Shown: piece by piece, positions 34,796-42,583 of the stretch
Position numbering within the stretch: the stretch's first letter is position 1
Layout of the letters: the number at the start of each line of letters is the position of its first letter
Origin: Acidovorax sp. T1
Lineage (GTDB): Bacteria > Pseudomonadota > Gammaproteobacteria > Burkholderiales > Burkholderiaceae_C
Length of the DNA stretch: 64,000 nt
Assembly: GCF_002176815.1 (NCBI RefSeq)
Contig: NZ_CP021648.1
Coordinates: 558,001 to 622,000 of the forward strand
Reading direction: 5' to 3'
Program-made: the position numbers and the translations under genes
The notes under the pieces: model-generated
Told to the model about the DNA's origin: nothing
Database searches by the model: none
The model's input: the letters and a program-made list of their open reading frames with translations, nothing else

Positions 34796-34805
34796 TGAAA
34801 TTTCA
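34796..34805. promoter_or_regulatory. Possible IclR-type operator palindrome
   Basis: TGAAATTTCA is a perfect 10-base palindrome 93 bases before the iclR-type gene, in the AT-rich part of the gap 34679-34897. IclR proteins usually bind palindromes near their own promoter. It is a short site and could be chance. Confidence 0.3.
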
Positions 34806-34897
34806 TTCAATAAAACTTGATCGCCGTGTTTTGACTATGGGATGGTGTGGCTCTAAATTGCGTGAACTGTCTTGATGGTTTCACCGAAAGAAACTCC

Positions 34898-35737
34898 ATG
34901 TCCACTTCAACCCGCCCCAAGGCGGTCATCACCCATGAACGAGGTGCCACCTCGTCGGTGGAGCGTGCCTTGCGCGTGCTGCGCGTCATGTCCGAAGGCG
35001 GCAGCCTGCGCCTGACCGACATTGCGTCGGCGGCAGACCTGGACAAAGCCACGGCGCTGCGGTTGCTCGACGTGATGGCACGCGAGGGTTTTGTGAAGCG
35101 CGATGCGCAAAGCAAGCAGTTCACGCTGGGGCCCGAGCTCACGGTGCTGGGCGCTGCGGCGCTGCGGCGCTTTGACCCGCGCCCTCTGGCACGGCCCAGC
35201 CTGATGCGCCTGGCGGGCGTGTTCCAGGACACCGTGGTGCTCTCGATTCGCAGCGGTGTGGAGTCACTGTGCATTGACGTGGAGGAGGGCACCTACCCCA
35301 TCCGCGCCAACTACCTCACCGTGGGCAGCCGCCGGCCACTGGGCGTGGGTGCGGGCAGTCTGGCGTTGCTTGCCGCGATGCCCGATGACGAGCGCGAGGC
35401 GGCGCTGGAGACGCTGTTGGGCCAGCTCGATCGCTACCCGCGCATCACCCCCGCGCTCCTGCGCGAACGCATCGACCAGGCGCGTGAGCGCGGTTTTGTT
35501 GTGCTGCTCGATGTGGTGGTCGAGCGCATGGGCGGCATTGGCGTTGCCATCCTCGACCCCGAGGGCCGCCCCGTGGCGGCACTGAGTATTGCAGCGCTGA
35601 ACGAGCGCATCCTCACGCGCGAGCCGGCGCTGGCGCAGGCGCTGCTGCACGAGGCCACGGTCTGCCAGGTGCGCTGGGCCGAAGCCACGCGCGCCGACCG
35701 CCGACCTGCATCCCCCATCAAGGAGACATGTAAATGA
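34898..35737 (+). CDS. IclR-family transcriptional regulator
   Basis: 279 residues from ATG 34898. The N-terminal winged helix-turn-helix is SSVERALRVLRVM…LRLTDIASAADLDKATALRL (about residues 20-60). The effector domain contains the IclR pattern RSGVESLCID, SRRPLGVGAGSLALLA and RERGFVV. It probably regulates the genes that follow; its stop overlaps the start of the thiolase-like gene (ATGA), so it is the first gene of that operon. Effector unknown. Confidence 0.9.
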   Translation: MSTSTRPKAVITHERGATSSVERALRVLRVMSEGGSLRLTDIASAADLDKATALRLLDVMAREGFVKRDAQSKQFTLGPELTVLGAAALRRFDPRPLARPSLMRLAGVFQDTVVLSIRSGVESLCIDVEEGTYPIRANYLTVGSRRPLGVGAGSLALLAAMPDDEREAALETLLGQLDRYPRITPALLRERIDQARERGFVVLLDVVVERMGGIGVAILDPEGRPVAALSIAALNERILTREPALAQALLHEATVCQVRWAEATRADRRPASPIKETCK

Positions 35738-36888
35738 CGACAGCTTTGCGGTCCGCCTACCTGCGCGGCGCAGGCGGCACGCCTTTCGGGCGCCACGAGG
35801 GGCGCAGCGCGCTCGATCTGATGGACGCGGCCGCTGCGCAGGCCATCGAGAGCAGTGGCCTGCGGCGCCATCAGATCGACGGCGTGCTGTGCGGCTACGC
35901 CACCACGCTGCCGCACCTGATGCTGTCCACGCTGCTCTGCGAACGCCTGGCGCTGCGGCCTCACTATGCACACGGGTTGCAGTTGGGCGGCGCCTCGGGC
36001 GCCGCGATGCTGATGGCGGCGCGCGAGCTGGTGCGTTCGGGCCGCTGCCGCAATGTGCTGGTGGTGGGGGGCGAAAACCGCCTGACGGGCCAGTCACGCG
36101 ACAGCTCCATCCAGACCCTGGCACAGGTGGGGGATGCCGATTACGAGGTGCCCAACGGCGCGTCGGTGCCCGCGTATTACGCGCTGATGGCCTCGCAGTA
36201 CATGCACCGCACGGGTGTCACGTCGCAGGATCTGGCCGAATTTGCCGTGCTCATGCGCGCCAACGCGGCCCACCACCCGGACGCGCACCTGCGCACGCCC
36301 ATCACGCTGCAGGAGGTGCTGGCCGCCAAGCCGATTGCCCGGCCGCTGTCGCTGCTGGACTGTTGCCCGATCTCGGACGGGGCCATGGCGCTCGTCGTGT
36401 CGGCAGAGCCTGCAGCGCAGGGCGCGGTCGCCATGGTGGGCGTCGGCCAGGCACACCGCCACCAGCACCTCACGGCGATGGACGATGTGATGCAGTGCGG
36501 CGCTGCCGAGGCGGCGCAACGCGCCTTTGACGAGGCCGGACTGGGCCTGGACGACGTGGACTACCTGGGCATCTACGACTCGTTCACCATCACTCTGGCC
36601 ATGCTGCTCGAAGAGATTGGCTTCGCCCCCCGCGGCGGGGCCGCCCAACGCGCCCGTGCGGGCGACTTTGCACCCACCGGTGTGTTGCCCCTCAACACGC
36701 ACGGCGGCCTGCTGTCGTTTGGCCACTGCGGTGTGGCCGGCGGCCTGGCGCACGCGGTGGAAACCTGGCGTCAGATGACCGGCCAGGCCGGCGCACGCCA
36801 GATCGCGCCGCCGCGCACGGCCTTCATCCATGCCGACGGGGGCGTGATGTCGTCCCATGTCAGCCTGATCCTTTCGCGCGAGGACTGA
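35734..36888 (+). CDS. Thiolase-fold protein lacking the nucleophilic Cys (possible acyl-CoA aldolase)
   Basis: 384 residues of the thiolase/SCP2-type fold. At the place of the active-site cysteine the sequence reads LQLGGASGAAM (residues 82-92), without Cys. Later motifs are kept: GIYDSFTIT (Tyr281), NTHGGLLSFGHCGVAGG (His323, His331, Cys332). The next gene is a DUF35 protein. In steroid side-chain breakdown a Cys-less thiolase-like protein (Ltp2) works with a DUF35 partner as a retro-aldolase, so that is the best model here. A plain thiolase is less likely because of the missing Cys. Operon with the IclR gene. Confidence 0.8.
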   Translation: MTTALRSAYLRGAGGTPFGRHEGRSALDLMDAAAAQAIESSGLRRHQIDGVLCGYATTLPHLMLSTLLCERLALRPHYAHGLQLGGASGAAMLMAARELVRSGRCRNVLVVGGENRLTGQSRDSSIQTLAQVGDADYEVPNGASVPAYYALMASQYMHRTGVTSQDLAEFAVLMRANAAHHPDAHLRTPITLQEVLAAKPIARPLSLLDCCPISDGAMALVVSAEPAAQGAVAMVGVGQAHRHQHLTAMDDVMQCGAAEAAQRAFDEAGLGLDDVDYLGIYDSFTITLAMLLEEIGFAPRGGAAQRARAGDFAPTGVLPLNTHGGLLSFGHCGVAGGLAHAVETWRQMTGQAGARQIAPPRTAFIHADGGVMSSHVSLILSRED

Positions 36889-36891
36889 GCC

Positions 36892-37284
36892 ATGAGTGCC
36901 CCCGAAACCACCGCCGCGCGGCCCCTGGCCGCCCCTTTCACCGAAGGCCTGCGCGAGGGCCTGCTGCGCTACCAGCAATGCGCCCACTGCGGCGGCGCGC
37001 AGACGCTGGCACGGTATGCCTGCCAACACTGCGGCGAGCGCGGTGGATTGCACTGGCGCGACGCTGCGGGCGCGGCCACGGTGTGCGCCGTCACCGAGGT
37101 GGCGCGCGCTCCGTCCGACGAATTCCGTGCGTTGGTACCGTACACGCTGGTGATCGTGCAGCTCGACGAAGGGCCGCGCCTCATGGCACATGCCGTGCCA
37201 GGCGTGCGCATTGGCGACCGCGTGCATGCGGGCTTCTTCGAGCACCAGGGGCGCACGCTGGTGCGTTTTGCACCAGTGCCCTAG
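36892..37284 (+). CDS. DUF35 OB-fold protein with zinc ribbon
   Basis: 130 residues. A zinc ribbon (YQQCAHCGG…YACQHCGERG, about residues 29-50) leads to an OB fold (ATVCAVTEVARAPSDEF, PYTLVIVQLDEGPRLMAH). DUF35 proteins bind and support thiolase-like enzymes and can bind acyl-CoA. It starts three bases after the stop of the thiolase-like gene, which supports a two-subunit enzyme. The gene is intact. Confidence 0.88.
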   Translation: MSAPETTAARPLAAPFTEGLREGLLRYQQCAHCGGAQTLARYACQHCGERGGLHWRDAAGAATVCAVTEVARAPSDEFRALVPYTLVIVQLDEGPRLMAHAVPGVRIGDRVHAGFFEHQGRTLVRFAPVP

Positions 37285-37342
37285 AACTTTTTGATTTCGC
37301 GTTCTTGGATCGGCATTCGTAATAAACCAATACAGGAGACAT

Positions 37343-37489
37343 ATCGAGAGCCCCGACATCCGCCAGCGCTTTGACGCCCAGGGGTTTGCCGCGGCCTGGA
37401 GCGCGCCGGTGGTCTATGGCGCCTTCCTGCAGGCCGAGGTTGACAAGTGGGCCAAGGTGGTGAAGACCTCCGGCGCCAAGATCGACTGA
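37343..37489 (+). pseudogene. Relic of a Bug/TctC-type solute receptor: only the last ~48 codons
   Basis: ESPDIRQRFDAQGFAAAWSA then VVYGAFLQAEVDKWAKVVKT and SGAKID is the standard C-terminus of Bug (TctC) receptors, whose full length is about 320 residues. A good ribosome site, ACAGGAGA at about 37332-37339, stands directly before the fragment, but no ATG follows. An internal deletion therefore fused the leader of the gene to its last codons. The gap 37285-37565 holds nothing else. The original gene probably served uptake of the substrate handled by this cluster. Confidence 0.78.
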
Positions 37490-37565
37490 GCCAGCACGCC
37501 TTCATCCACCTCGTTCATTCCATCCACCTTCATTCTCTGGCGCGTTGCCCGCGCCGGTTCTCACC

Positions 37566-39680
37566 ATGACTGATCTTCTTACTTCTGCGCTGCAGCCGCG
37601 CTCGGTTGCCATCATTGGCGCCTCGGACAATATCCACAAGATCGGCGGGCGGCCTATCTATTACATGCAGCGCCATGGTTTTCAAGGCGCCATCTATCCG
37701 GTCAATCCGGCGCGCGAGGAGATCCAGGGCTACAAGAGCTATGCCTCGCTGTCGGCCCTGCCGGAAGTTCCGGATCTGGCGCTGGTGGTGGTGGGGGGTG
37801 ACAAGACCGTGGCGGCCGTGGAGGAGTGCGCGGTACGCGGCGTGAAGTCGGCCGTCATCATCGCTTCGGGTTTTGGCGAAACGGGCCCGGAGGGAATGGA
37901 GCTGCAGCGCCACATGGTGGCCCAGGCGCGCGCTGCAGGCATGCGGCTGTATGGCCCCAATACGCAGGGGCTGGCCAACTTTGGCACCGGCGCCATCGCG
38001 GGCTTTTCCACCATGTTCATCGAAGTGCCGCCCATGGACGGCCCCATCGGCATCGTGAGCCAGAGCGGCGGCATGAGCGCCATGACCTACGGCCTGCTGC
38101 GCGGGCGTGGCCTGGGCGTGCGGCACGTACACGCCACGGGCAATGAGGCCGACGTGACTGCGGGCGAGCTGGCGCTGGCGGTGGCGCACGACCCTGAAGT
38201 GCGTTTGCTGCTGCTGTACCTGGAAAGCATCGCCAACCCCGAGATGCTGGCCGCCGCGGCCGCCCATGCGCGCGAACGCGACCTGCCCATCATTGCCATC
38301 AAGGCGGGGCGTTCGGCGCTGGGGCAGAAGGCCGCGTCCTCGCACACGGGCTCGCTGGCGAACGAGGACCGCACGGTGGATGCGTTCTTTCGCCACCACG
38401 GCATCTGGCGCGTGCGCGACCCGCATGAGCAGGCGCGCGCGGCGCAGGCCTACCTCAAGGGCTGGCGCCCCGAGGGCAGGCGCCTGGTGATCATCAGCAA
38501 CTCGGGCGCCAGCTGTGTGATGGGCGCCGATGCGGCAGAAGACGAAGGTCTGCCCCTGGCGGAGCTGTCGCAGCAAACGCAGGCCGCTGTGGCATCCCAG
38601 TTGCCGGGTTTTGCCACGGCCAGCAATCCCATCGATGTCACCGCGGCGCTGCTGAGCGACAGTGGCCTGTTCGGCAAGGTGCTGCCGGAGGTGGCGCAAG
38701 ACCCGGCGGCCGATCTTTTCTTTATCAATATTCCGGTGGCCGGCGCGGGCTACGACGTGCAGGCCTTTGCGCGCGATGCCGCAGCGTTCGAGGCCACCAC
38801 GGGCAAGCCCGTGGCCGTGGCTGCCTGGCAGGAGAGCGTGGCCGAGCCGTTTCGCGCGCAGGGAATTCCCACTTTCCCCAACGAGGGCGAGGCACTGGGT
38901 GTGCTGGCACAGGTCGCGAACCATACGGCGTTGATGCGTCGGCAACGCGTGGCATGGCCCGCGCTGCCCGAGGTGGCCCTTCCGACGGGCGCGCAGGGCT
39001 TCCTCAACGAGGCCGACAGCCTGGCGCTGCTGGCGCGCCATGGCGTGCCTACCGTCCCGATGTACCTGTGCCGCTCGGCGCAGGAGGCGCGGGTGGCGTT
39101 CGACGCCGTCGGTGCGCCCGCTGTGGTCAAGGCCTGTTCTGCCGAGGTGCCGCACAAGACCGAACATGGTCTGGTGGCGCTGGGCGTGGCCACATCCGAG
39201 CAGACGGGTGCGCTGTACGAACGCTTTGACGCGAAGATGACGGAGATGGGCGTGGCGCGCGACGGCGTGATCGTGGCCGCCACCCGCAAGGGCCGCCACG
39301 AATTCATGGTGGGCGCGCGCATCGACCCGGTCTTTGGCCCGGTGGTCGTGGTGGGCGATGGCGGCAAGAACGTTGAGGCGCTCAAGGATTGCGCCGTGCT
39401 GTTGCCGCCCTTCAGCCAGGAAGAGGTGGTTCGCGCCCTGGGCACCCTGCGCATCGCTCCGCTGCTGGGGGGCGTGCGTGGCGATCCGCCACTGGACGTG
39501 CAGGCGCTGGCCGATATTGCGGTGGCCGTAGGGAAGGTGATTGCCGGGGCCGGCGGTGCCATCGCCTCCGTCGACCTCAACCCGGTGATGGTGGGCGCCG
39601 CCGGTGACGGCGCCATCGTGGTGGACGCGCTGGTGGAATGCGCTGTCCCCACGCCGGCCGGCCGCGCGCAGCCCGCTTGA
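37566..39680 (+). CDS. Acyl-CoA synthetase, NDP/ADP-forming (fused alpha and beta domains)
   Basis: 704 residues from ATG 37566. The order is: CoA-binding domain (SVAIIGASDNIHKIGGR, about 12-130); succinyl-CoA-synthetase-like ligase domains, with GIVSQSGGMSAM and the phospho-histidine in AASSHTGSLANEDRT (about residue 258); then an ATP-grasp domain (from about 480: VVKACSAEVPHKTEHG, ending IASVDLNPVMVG). It activates a carboxylic acid to its CoA ester with ATP to ADP, reversibly. Within this cluster it is the candidate activating enzyme. The stop is followed by a dispersed repeat. Confidence 0.88.
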   Translation: MTDLLTSALQPRSVAIIGASDNIHKIGGRPIYYMQRHGFQGAIYPVNPAREEIQGYKSYASLSALPEVPDLALVVVGGDKTVAAVEECAVRGVKSAVIIASGFGETGPEGMELQRHMVAQARAAGMRLYGPNTQGLANFGTGAIAGFSTMFIEVPPMDGPIGIVSQSGGMSAMTYGLLRGRGLGVRHVHATGNEADVTAGELALAVAHDPEVRLLLLYLESIANPEMLAAAAAHARERDLPIIAIKAGRSALGQKAASSHTGSLANEDRTVDAFFRHHGIWRVRDPHEQARAAQAYLKGWRPEGRRLVIISNSGASCVMGADAAEDEGLPLAELSQQTQAAVASQLPGFATASNPIDVTAALLSDSGLFGKVLPEVAQDPAADLFFINIPVAGAGYDVQAFARDAAAFEATTGKPVAVAAWQESVAEPFRAQGIPTFPNEGEALGVLAQVANHTALMRRQRVAWPALPEVALPTGAQGFLNEADSLALLARHGVPTVPMYLCRSAQEARVAFDAVGAPAVVKACSAEVPHKTEHGLVALGVATSEQTGALYERFDAKMTEMGVARDGVIVAATRKGRHEFMVGARIDPVFGPVVVVGDGGKNVEALKDCAVLLPPFSQEEVVRALGTLRIAPLLGGVRGDPPLDVQALADIAVAVGKVIAGAGGAIASVDLNPVMVGAAGDGAIVVDALVECAVPTPAGRAQPA

Positions 39681-39693
39681 GGCCACAGCTCGT

Positions 39694-39758
39694 GGCATTT
39701 TGCTATTGAATAAGTAGCTGCATGCGCTTACAGGATAAGCGCTAGAGGCCAAAATGCC
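39694..39758 (-). repeat. Dispersed palindromic repeat, copy 9, with outer inverted arms
   Basis: The core is TGCGCTTACAGGATAAGCGC followed by TAGAGG (reverse orientation, with TAGCTG before it). GGCATTTTG at the left and CAAAATGCC at the right form a further inverted pair around the whole unit. It is the most complete copy in the window and lies between convergent genes. Confidence 0.85.
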
Positions 39759-39788
39759 TTGAAGTATTGGGTGGGAGCCAGGGGCCGC

Positions 39789-40496
39789 TCAATCCGGCGC
39801 GCCACCGGGTGCGAGCGCACCCATGTTGCGCAGGATTTCCGCGCGCACGTTGCGCACATGGTTCACGCCTGCCGCATCCGCAGCCTCTTCATCGGCGTCC
39901 GTCACGGCGCGGCCCATGGCCACATAGTCCCGCAGGCGCAGCTTTTGCAGCGCGGCGAAGCGGTGCTGGGCATAGACGATGGGCATCTGGATCGAAGGGA
40001 ACAGCCGCCGGAGTTCCAGGCTGCCGCTGGCTTCGAGCAGGGCGCGGTAGAAGTTGCGCCGGGCGCGGCCGAAGGCATCGCCGTCGCCCTCGTCTTCGGC
40101 GGCGCGCAGTTGGTCGAGCGCCGCGCCGATGGGCTGCGATGCTTTTCCCGCCTGGATGCCGCGTGCGGCAGAGCGCGCCAGCAGCCCGGTCATGCGTTCG
40201 GCCACGTCGAGCACGTCCAGGGTCTGCTGCGCCGACAGGGATTTGATGGCCACCCCGCGGTGGCGAAAGGTGTCCACGATGCCGTCCGCCGCAAGCCGTT
40301 GCAGCGCCTCGCGCACCGAGTTGCGGCCGACACCGAACTGCTGGGCCAGGTCCACCTCGACCAGCCGCTGGCCCGGCGCGAAACGCTGTGCTTCCAGGCC
40401 GTTGACCACGCCATAGAACACCACATCGGAGGCGCTGCGGGCATCGCCGGCATTGGCCGCAGAAAGAGCGTTCTCGGGGTGTTCGGAAGGGTTCAT
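39789..40496 (-). CDS. GntR-family (FadR/FCD) transcriptional regulator
   Basis: 235 residues. The winged helix is in RLVEVDLAQQFGVGRNSVRE then ALQRLAADGIV (about residues 45-80), followed by an all-helical FCD effector domain with the metal/ligand Asp-His pattern (FYRALLEASGSLELRRLF). It is divergent from the acyl-CoA dehydrogenase gene over 129 bases. Repeated GTCC boxes in that gap are the likely operator. It probably represses the dehydrogenase-SDR-kinase operon until an acid or CoA intermediate binds. Confidence 0.88.
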   Translation of the reverse strand: MNPSEHPENALSAANAGDARSASDVVFYGVVNGLEAQRFAPGQRLVEVDLAQQFGVGRNSVREALQRLAADGIVDTFRHRGVAIKSLSAQQTLDVLDVAERMTGLLARSAARGIQAGKASQPIGAALDQLRAAEDEGDGDAFGRARRNFYRALLEASGSLELRRLFPSIQMPIVYAQHRFAALQKLRLRDYVAMGRAVTDADEEAADAAGVNHVRNVRAEILRNMGALAPGGAPD

Positions 40497-40539
40497 CGCG
40501 GAAATTATAGGGAGGCTCTGAAGTTGCCAACCAAATATT

Positions 40540-40568
40540 GGACAATATCGTCCTAATATATCGTCCTA
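40540..40568. promoter_or_regulatory. Likely operator of the GntR regulator
   Basis: ATCGTCCTA occurs twice 13 bases apart (40547-40555 and 40560-40568). The first is also half of the palindrome GGAC-AATATC-GTCC (40540-40553). The site lies in the AT-rich middle of the divergent gap, about 60-85 bases before the acyl-CoA dehydrogenase start. Confidence 0.55.
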
Positions 40569-40625
40569 CAATAAATCGAAAAATCAGACGTTTTCACGAC
40601 CCACCCCACCCGAAGGAGAAGCTCC

Positions 40626-41813
40626 ATGGACTTCGATTTGCCACCTGAGATCAAGGAACTGCGGGACAAGACGCGGCAGTTCATTGCCGAACAGATCATC
40701 CCGCTCGAAAACGACGAACGCCAGTCCTCCCACGGCCCCAGCGAGGCGCTGCGCCGCGAGCTGGTGGCGCGCGCCCGCGCCGCCGGCCTGCTCACGCCCC
40801 ACGCTTCGAAGGAAATGGGTGGCCTGGGCCTGAGCCATGTGGCCAAGGCCGCAGTGTTCGAGGAAGCGGGCTATTCGTGGCTGGGCCCCACGGCACTCAA
40901 CATTCACGCACCCGACGAAGGCAACATCCACCTGATGGAAGAAGTGGCCACGCCGGCGCAGAAAGAGCGCTGGCTGCGCCCCCAGGTGGCCGGTCACATC
41001 CGCTCGTGTTTTGCCATGACCGAGCCCTCGCCCGGCGCGGGTGCCGACCCCTCCATGCTGGCCACCACGGCGGTGCGTGATGGCGATGACTACCTCATCA
41101 ATGGACTCAAATGGTTCATCACCGGTGCCGAGGGCGCCGACTATGCCATCGTGATGGCGCGCATGGAAGACGGCTCGGCCACCATGTTCCTCACCGACAT
41201 GGACCGCCCCGGCATCACGCTCGAGCGCAGCATGGATGCCATGGACAGCTGCTTTACCGGCGGGCATGGCGTGCTGCGTTTTGACAACCTGCGCATACCC
41301 GCCGCTGACGTGCTGGGCGAGATCGGCAAGGGCTTTCGCTACGCACAGGTGCGCCTGGCGCCAGCGCGCCTGACGCACTGCATGCGCTGGCTGGGCCAGG
41401 CACGCCGCGCCCATGATGCGGCCCTTGCCTACACGCGCCGCCGGCAAGCCTTTGGCAAACCGCTGGCCGAGCACGAAGGCGTGGGCTTCATGCTGGCAGA
41501 CAACGACATGGACCTGCACACCGCACGCCTGCATATCTGGCACACCGCATGGCTGCTGGACCGGGGTGAGAAATGCAACTTTGAATCGAGCCGCGCCAAG
41601 GTGGTGTGCTCGGAGGCCGAGTGGCGCGTGGTCGACCGCAGCGTGCAGATGCTCGGTGGTTCGGGCGTCACGTCCGAGTCTCCGGTGATGCGCATCTTTA
41701 CGGACATGCGGGCCTTTCGCATCTATGACGGCCCCAGCGAAGTACATCGCTGGAGCATGGCGCGCAAGCTGGTGCACCTGGCAGAGAAGGCCGAGGCAGG
41801 GGAGCAGGCATGA
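40626..41813 (+). CDS. Acyl-CoA dehydrogenase
   Basis: 395 residues. The FAD-dependent acyl-CoA dehydrogenase fold shows CFAMTEPSPGAGADPSMLAT (substrate and flavin loop), GLKWFITGAEGADYAIVMAR, YTRRRQAFGKPLAEHEGVGF and the C-terminal QMLGGSGVTSESPVMRIFTD then MRAFRIYDGPSEVHRWSMAR. It resembles the ACAD10/11 branch more than short-chain enzymes. GAAGGAGAAG precedes the ATG. It forms a tight operon with an SDR and an APH-type kinase (overlaps of four bases each). In that combination it may process 4-phosphoacyl-CoA, as LvaC does in levulinate catabolism. Confidence 0.88.
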   Translation: MDFDLPPEIKELRDKTRQFIAEQIIPLENDERQSSHGPSEALRRELVARARAAGLLTPHASKEMGGLGLSHVAKAAVFEEAGYSWLGPTALNIHAPDEGNIHLMEEVATPAQKERWLRPQVAGHIRSCFAMTEPSPGAGADPSMLATTAVRDGDDYLINGLKWFITGAEGADYAIVMARMEDGSATMFLTDMDRPGITLERSMDAMDSCFTGGHGVLRFDNLRIPAADVLGEIGKGFRYAQVRLAPARLTHCMRWLGQARRAHDAALAYTRRRQAFGKPLAEHEGVGFMLADNDMDLHTARLHIWHTAWLLDRGEKCNFESSRAKVVCSEAEWRVVDRSVQMLGGSGVTSESPVMRIFTDMRAFRIYDGPSEVHRWSMARKLVHLAEKAEAGEQA

Positions 41814-42583
41814 GCGCGGCCATCGATCGTTTTCGCCTGGATGGCCGCGTGGTGCTGGTCACGGGCGCGTCCAGCGGGCTGGGCACGCACTTCGCCCGCT
41901 TGCTCGCACAAGCCGGCGCGCGCGTGGCCGTGGCGGCACGCCGAGCGGACAAGCTGCAGTCGGTGGTGGACAGCATCACCCAGGACGGCGGCCAGGCGCG
42001 GGCCGTGTCGATCGATGTCTCCGACGCGGCCAGCGTGCGCGCCTGCTTTGATGCGCTGGCCAGCTTGGGTGCCCCTGACGTCGTGGTGAACAACGCCGGG
42101 GTCACCGTCACGCGGCCGCTGCTCGAGCAGACCGAAGAAGATTTTGACCATGTGCTGGACACCAACCTCAAGGGTTGCTGGCTGGTGGCCACCGAGGCCG
42201 CGCGGCGCATGGTGGCGGCCGGACGCGGCGGCAGCATCGTCAACGTGGCGTCCATCCTGGGCGAGCGCGTGGCCGGTGGCGTGGCGCCGTATGCCATCTC
42301 CAAGGCCGGCGTGGTGCAGGCCACCAAGGCCATGGCGCTGGAACTGGCGCGCCACCGCATCCGCGTGAACGCGCTGCTGCCGGGCTATGTGGTGACCGAC
42401 CTGAACCGCGAGTTCCTGACCAGCGACGCGGGCGACAAGCTGCGCAACCGCATCCCGAGCCGGCGCTTTGGCGAGTTGAACGACCTGGACGGTCCGCTGC
42501 TGCTATTGGCATCGGACGCTGGCGCCGCGATGTCGGGCGCCACGGTGGCCGTGGACGGCGCACACCTGGTGAGTTCGCTATGA
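41810..42583 (+). CDS. SDR-family oxidoreductase (acyl-CoA cluster)
   Basis: 257 residues, complete classical SDR: VLVTGASSGLGTHFARL (NAD(P) motif), VNNAGVT, catalytic Ser in NVASILGE, and YAISKAGVVQ (Tyr and Lys). The substrate is probably a hydroxy- or oxoacyl-CoA, inferred from its place between an acyl-CoA dehydrogenase and a kinase gene. The start overlaps the dehydrogenase stop (ATGA), and its own stop overlaps the kinase start. Confidence 0.88.
   Translation: MSAAIDRFRLDGRVVLVTGASSGLGTHFARLLAQAGARVAVAARRADKLQSVVDSITQDGGQARAVSIDVSDAASVRACFDALASLGAPDVVVNNAGVTVTRPLLEQTEEDFDHVLDTNLKGCWLVATEAARRMVAAGRGGSIVNVASILGERVAGGVAPYAISKAGVVQATKAMALELARHRIRVNALLPGYVVTDLNREFLTSDAGDKLRNRIPSRRFGELNDLDGPLLLLASDAGAAMSGATVAVDGAHLVSSL

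Noticed and set aside
37530..39752. A 740-codon minus-strand frame opposite the acyl-CoA synthetase
   Set aside because: It shows the His/Arg/Gln-rich pattern of a shadow frame, while the plus strand has all domains of the ligase.
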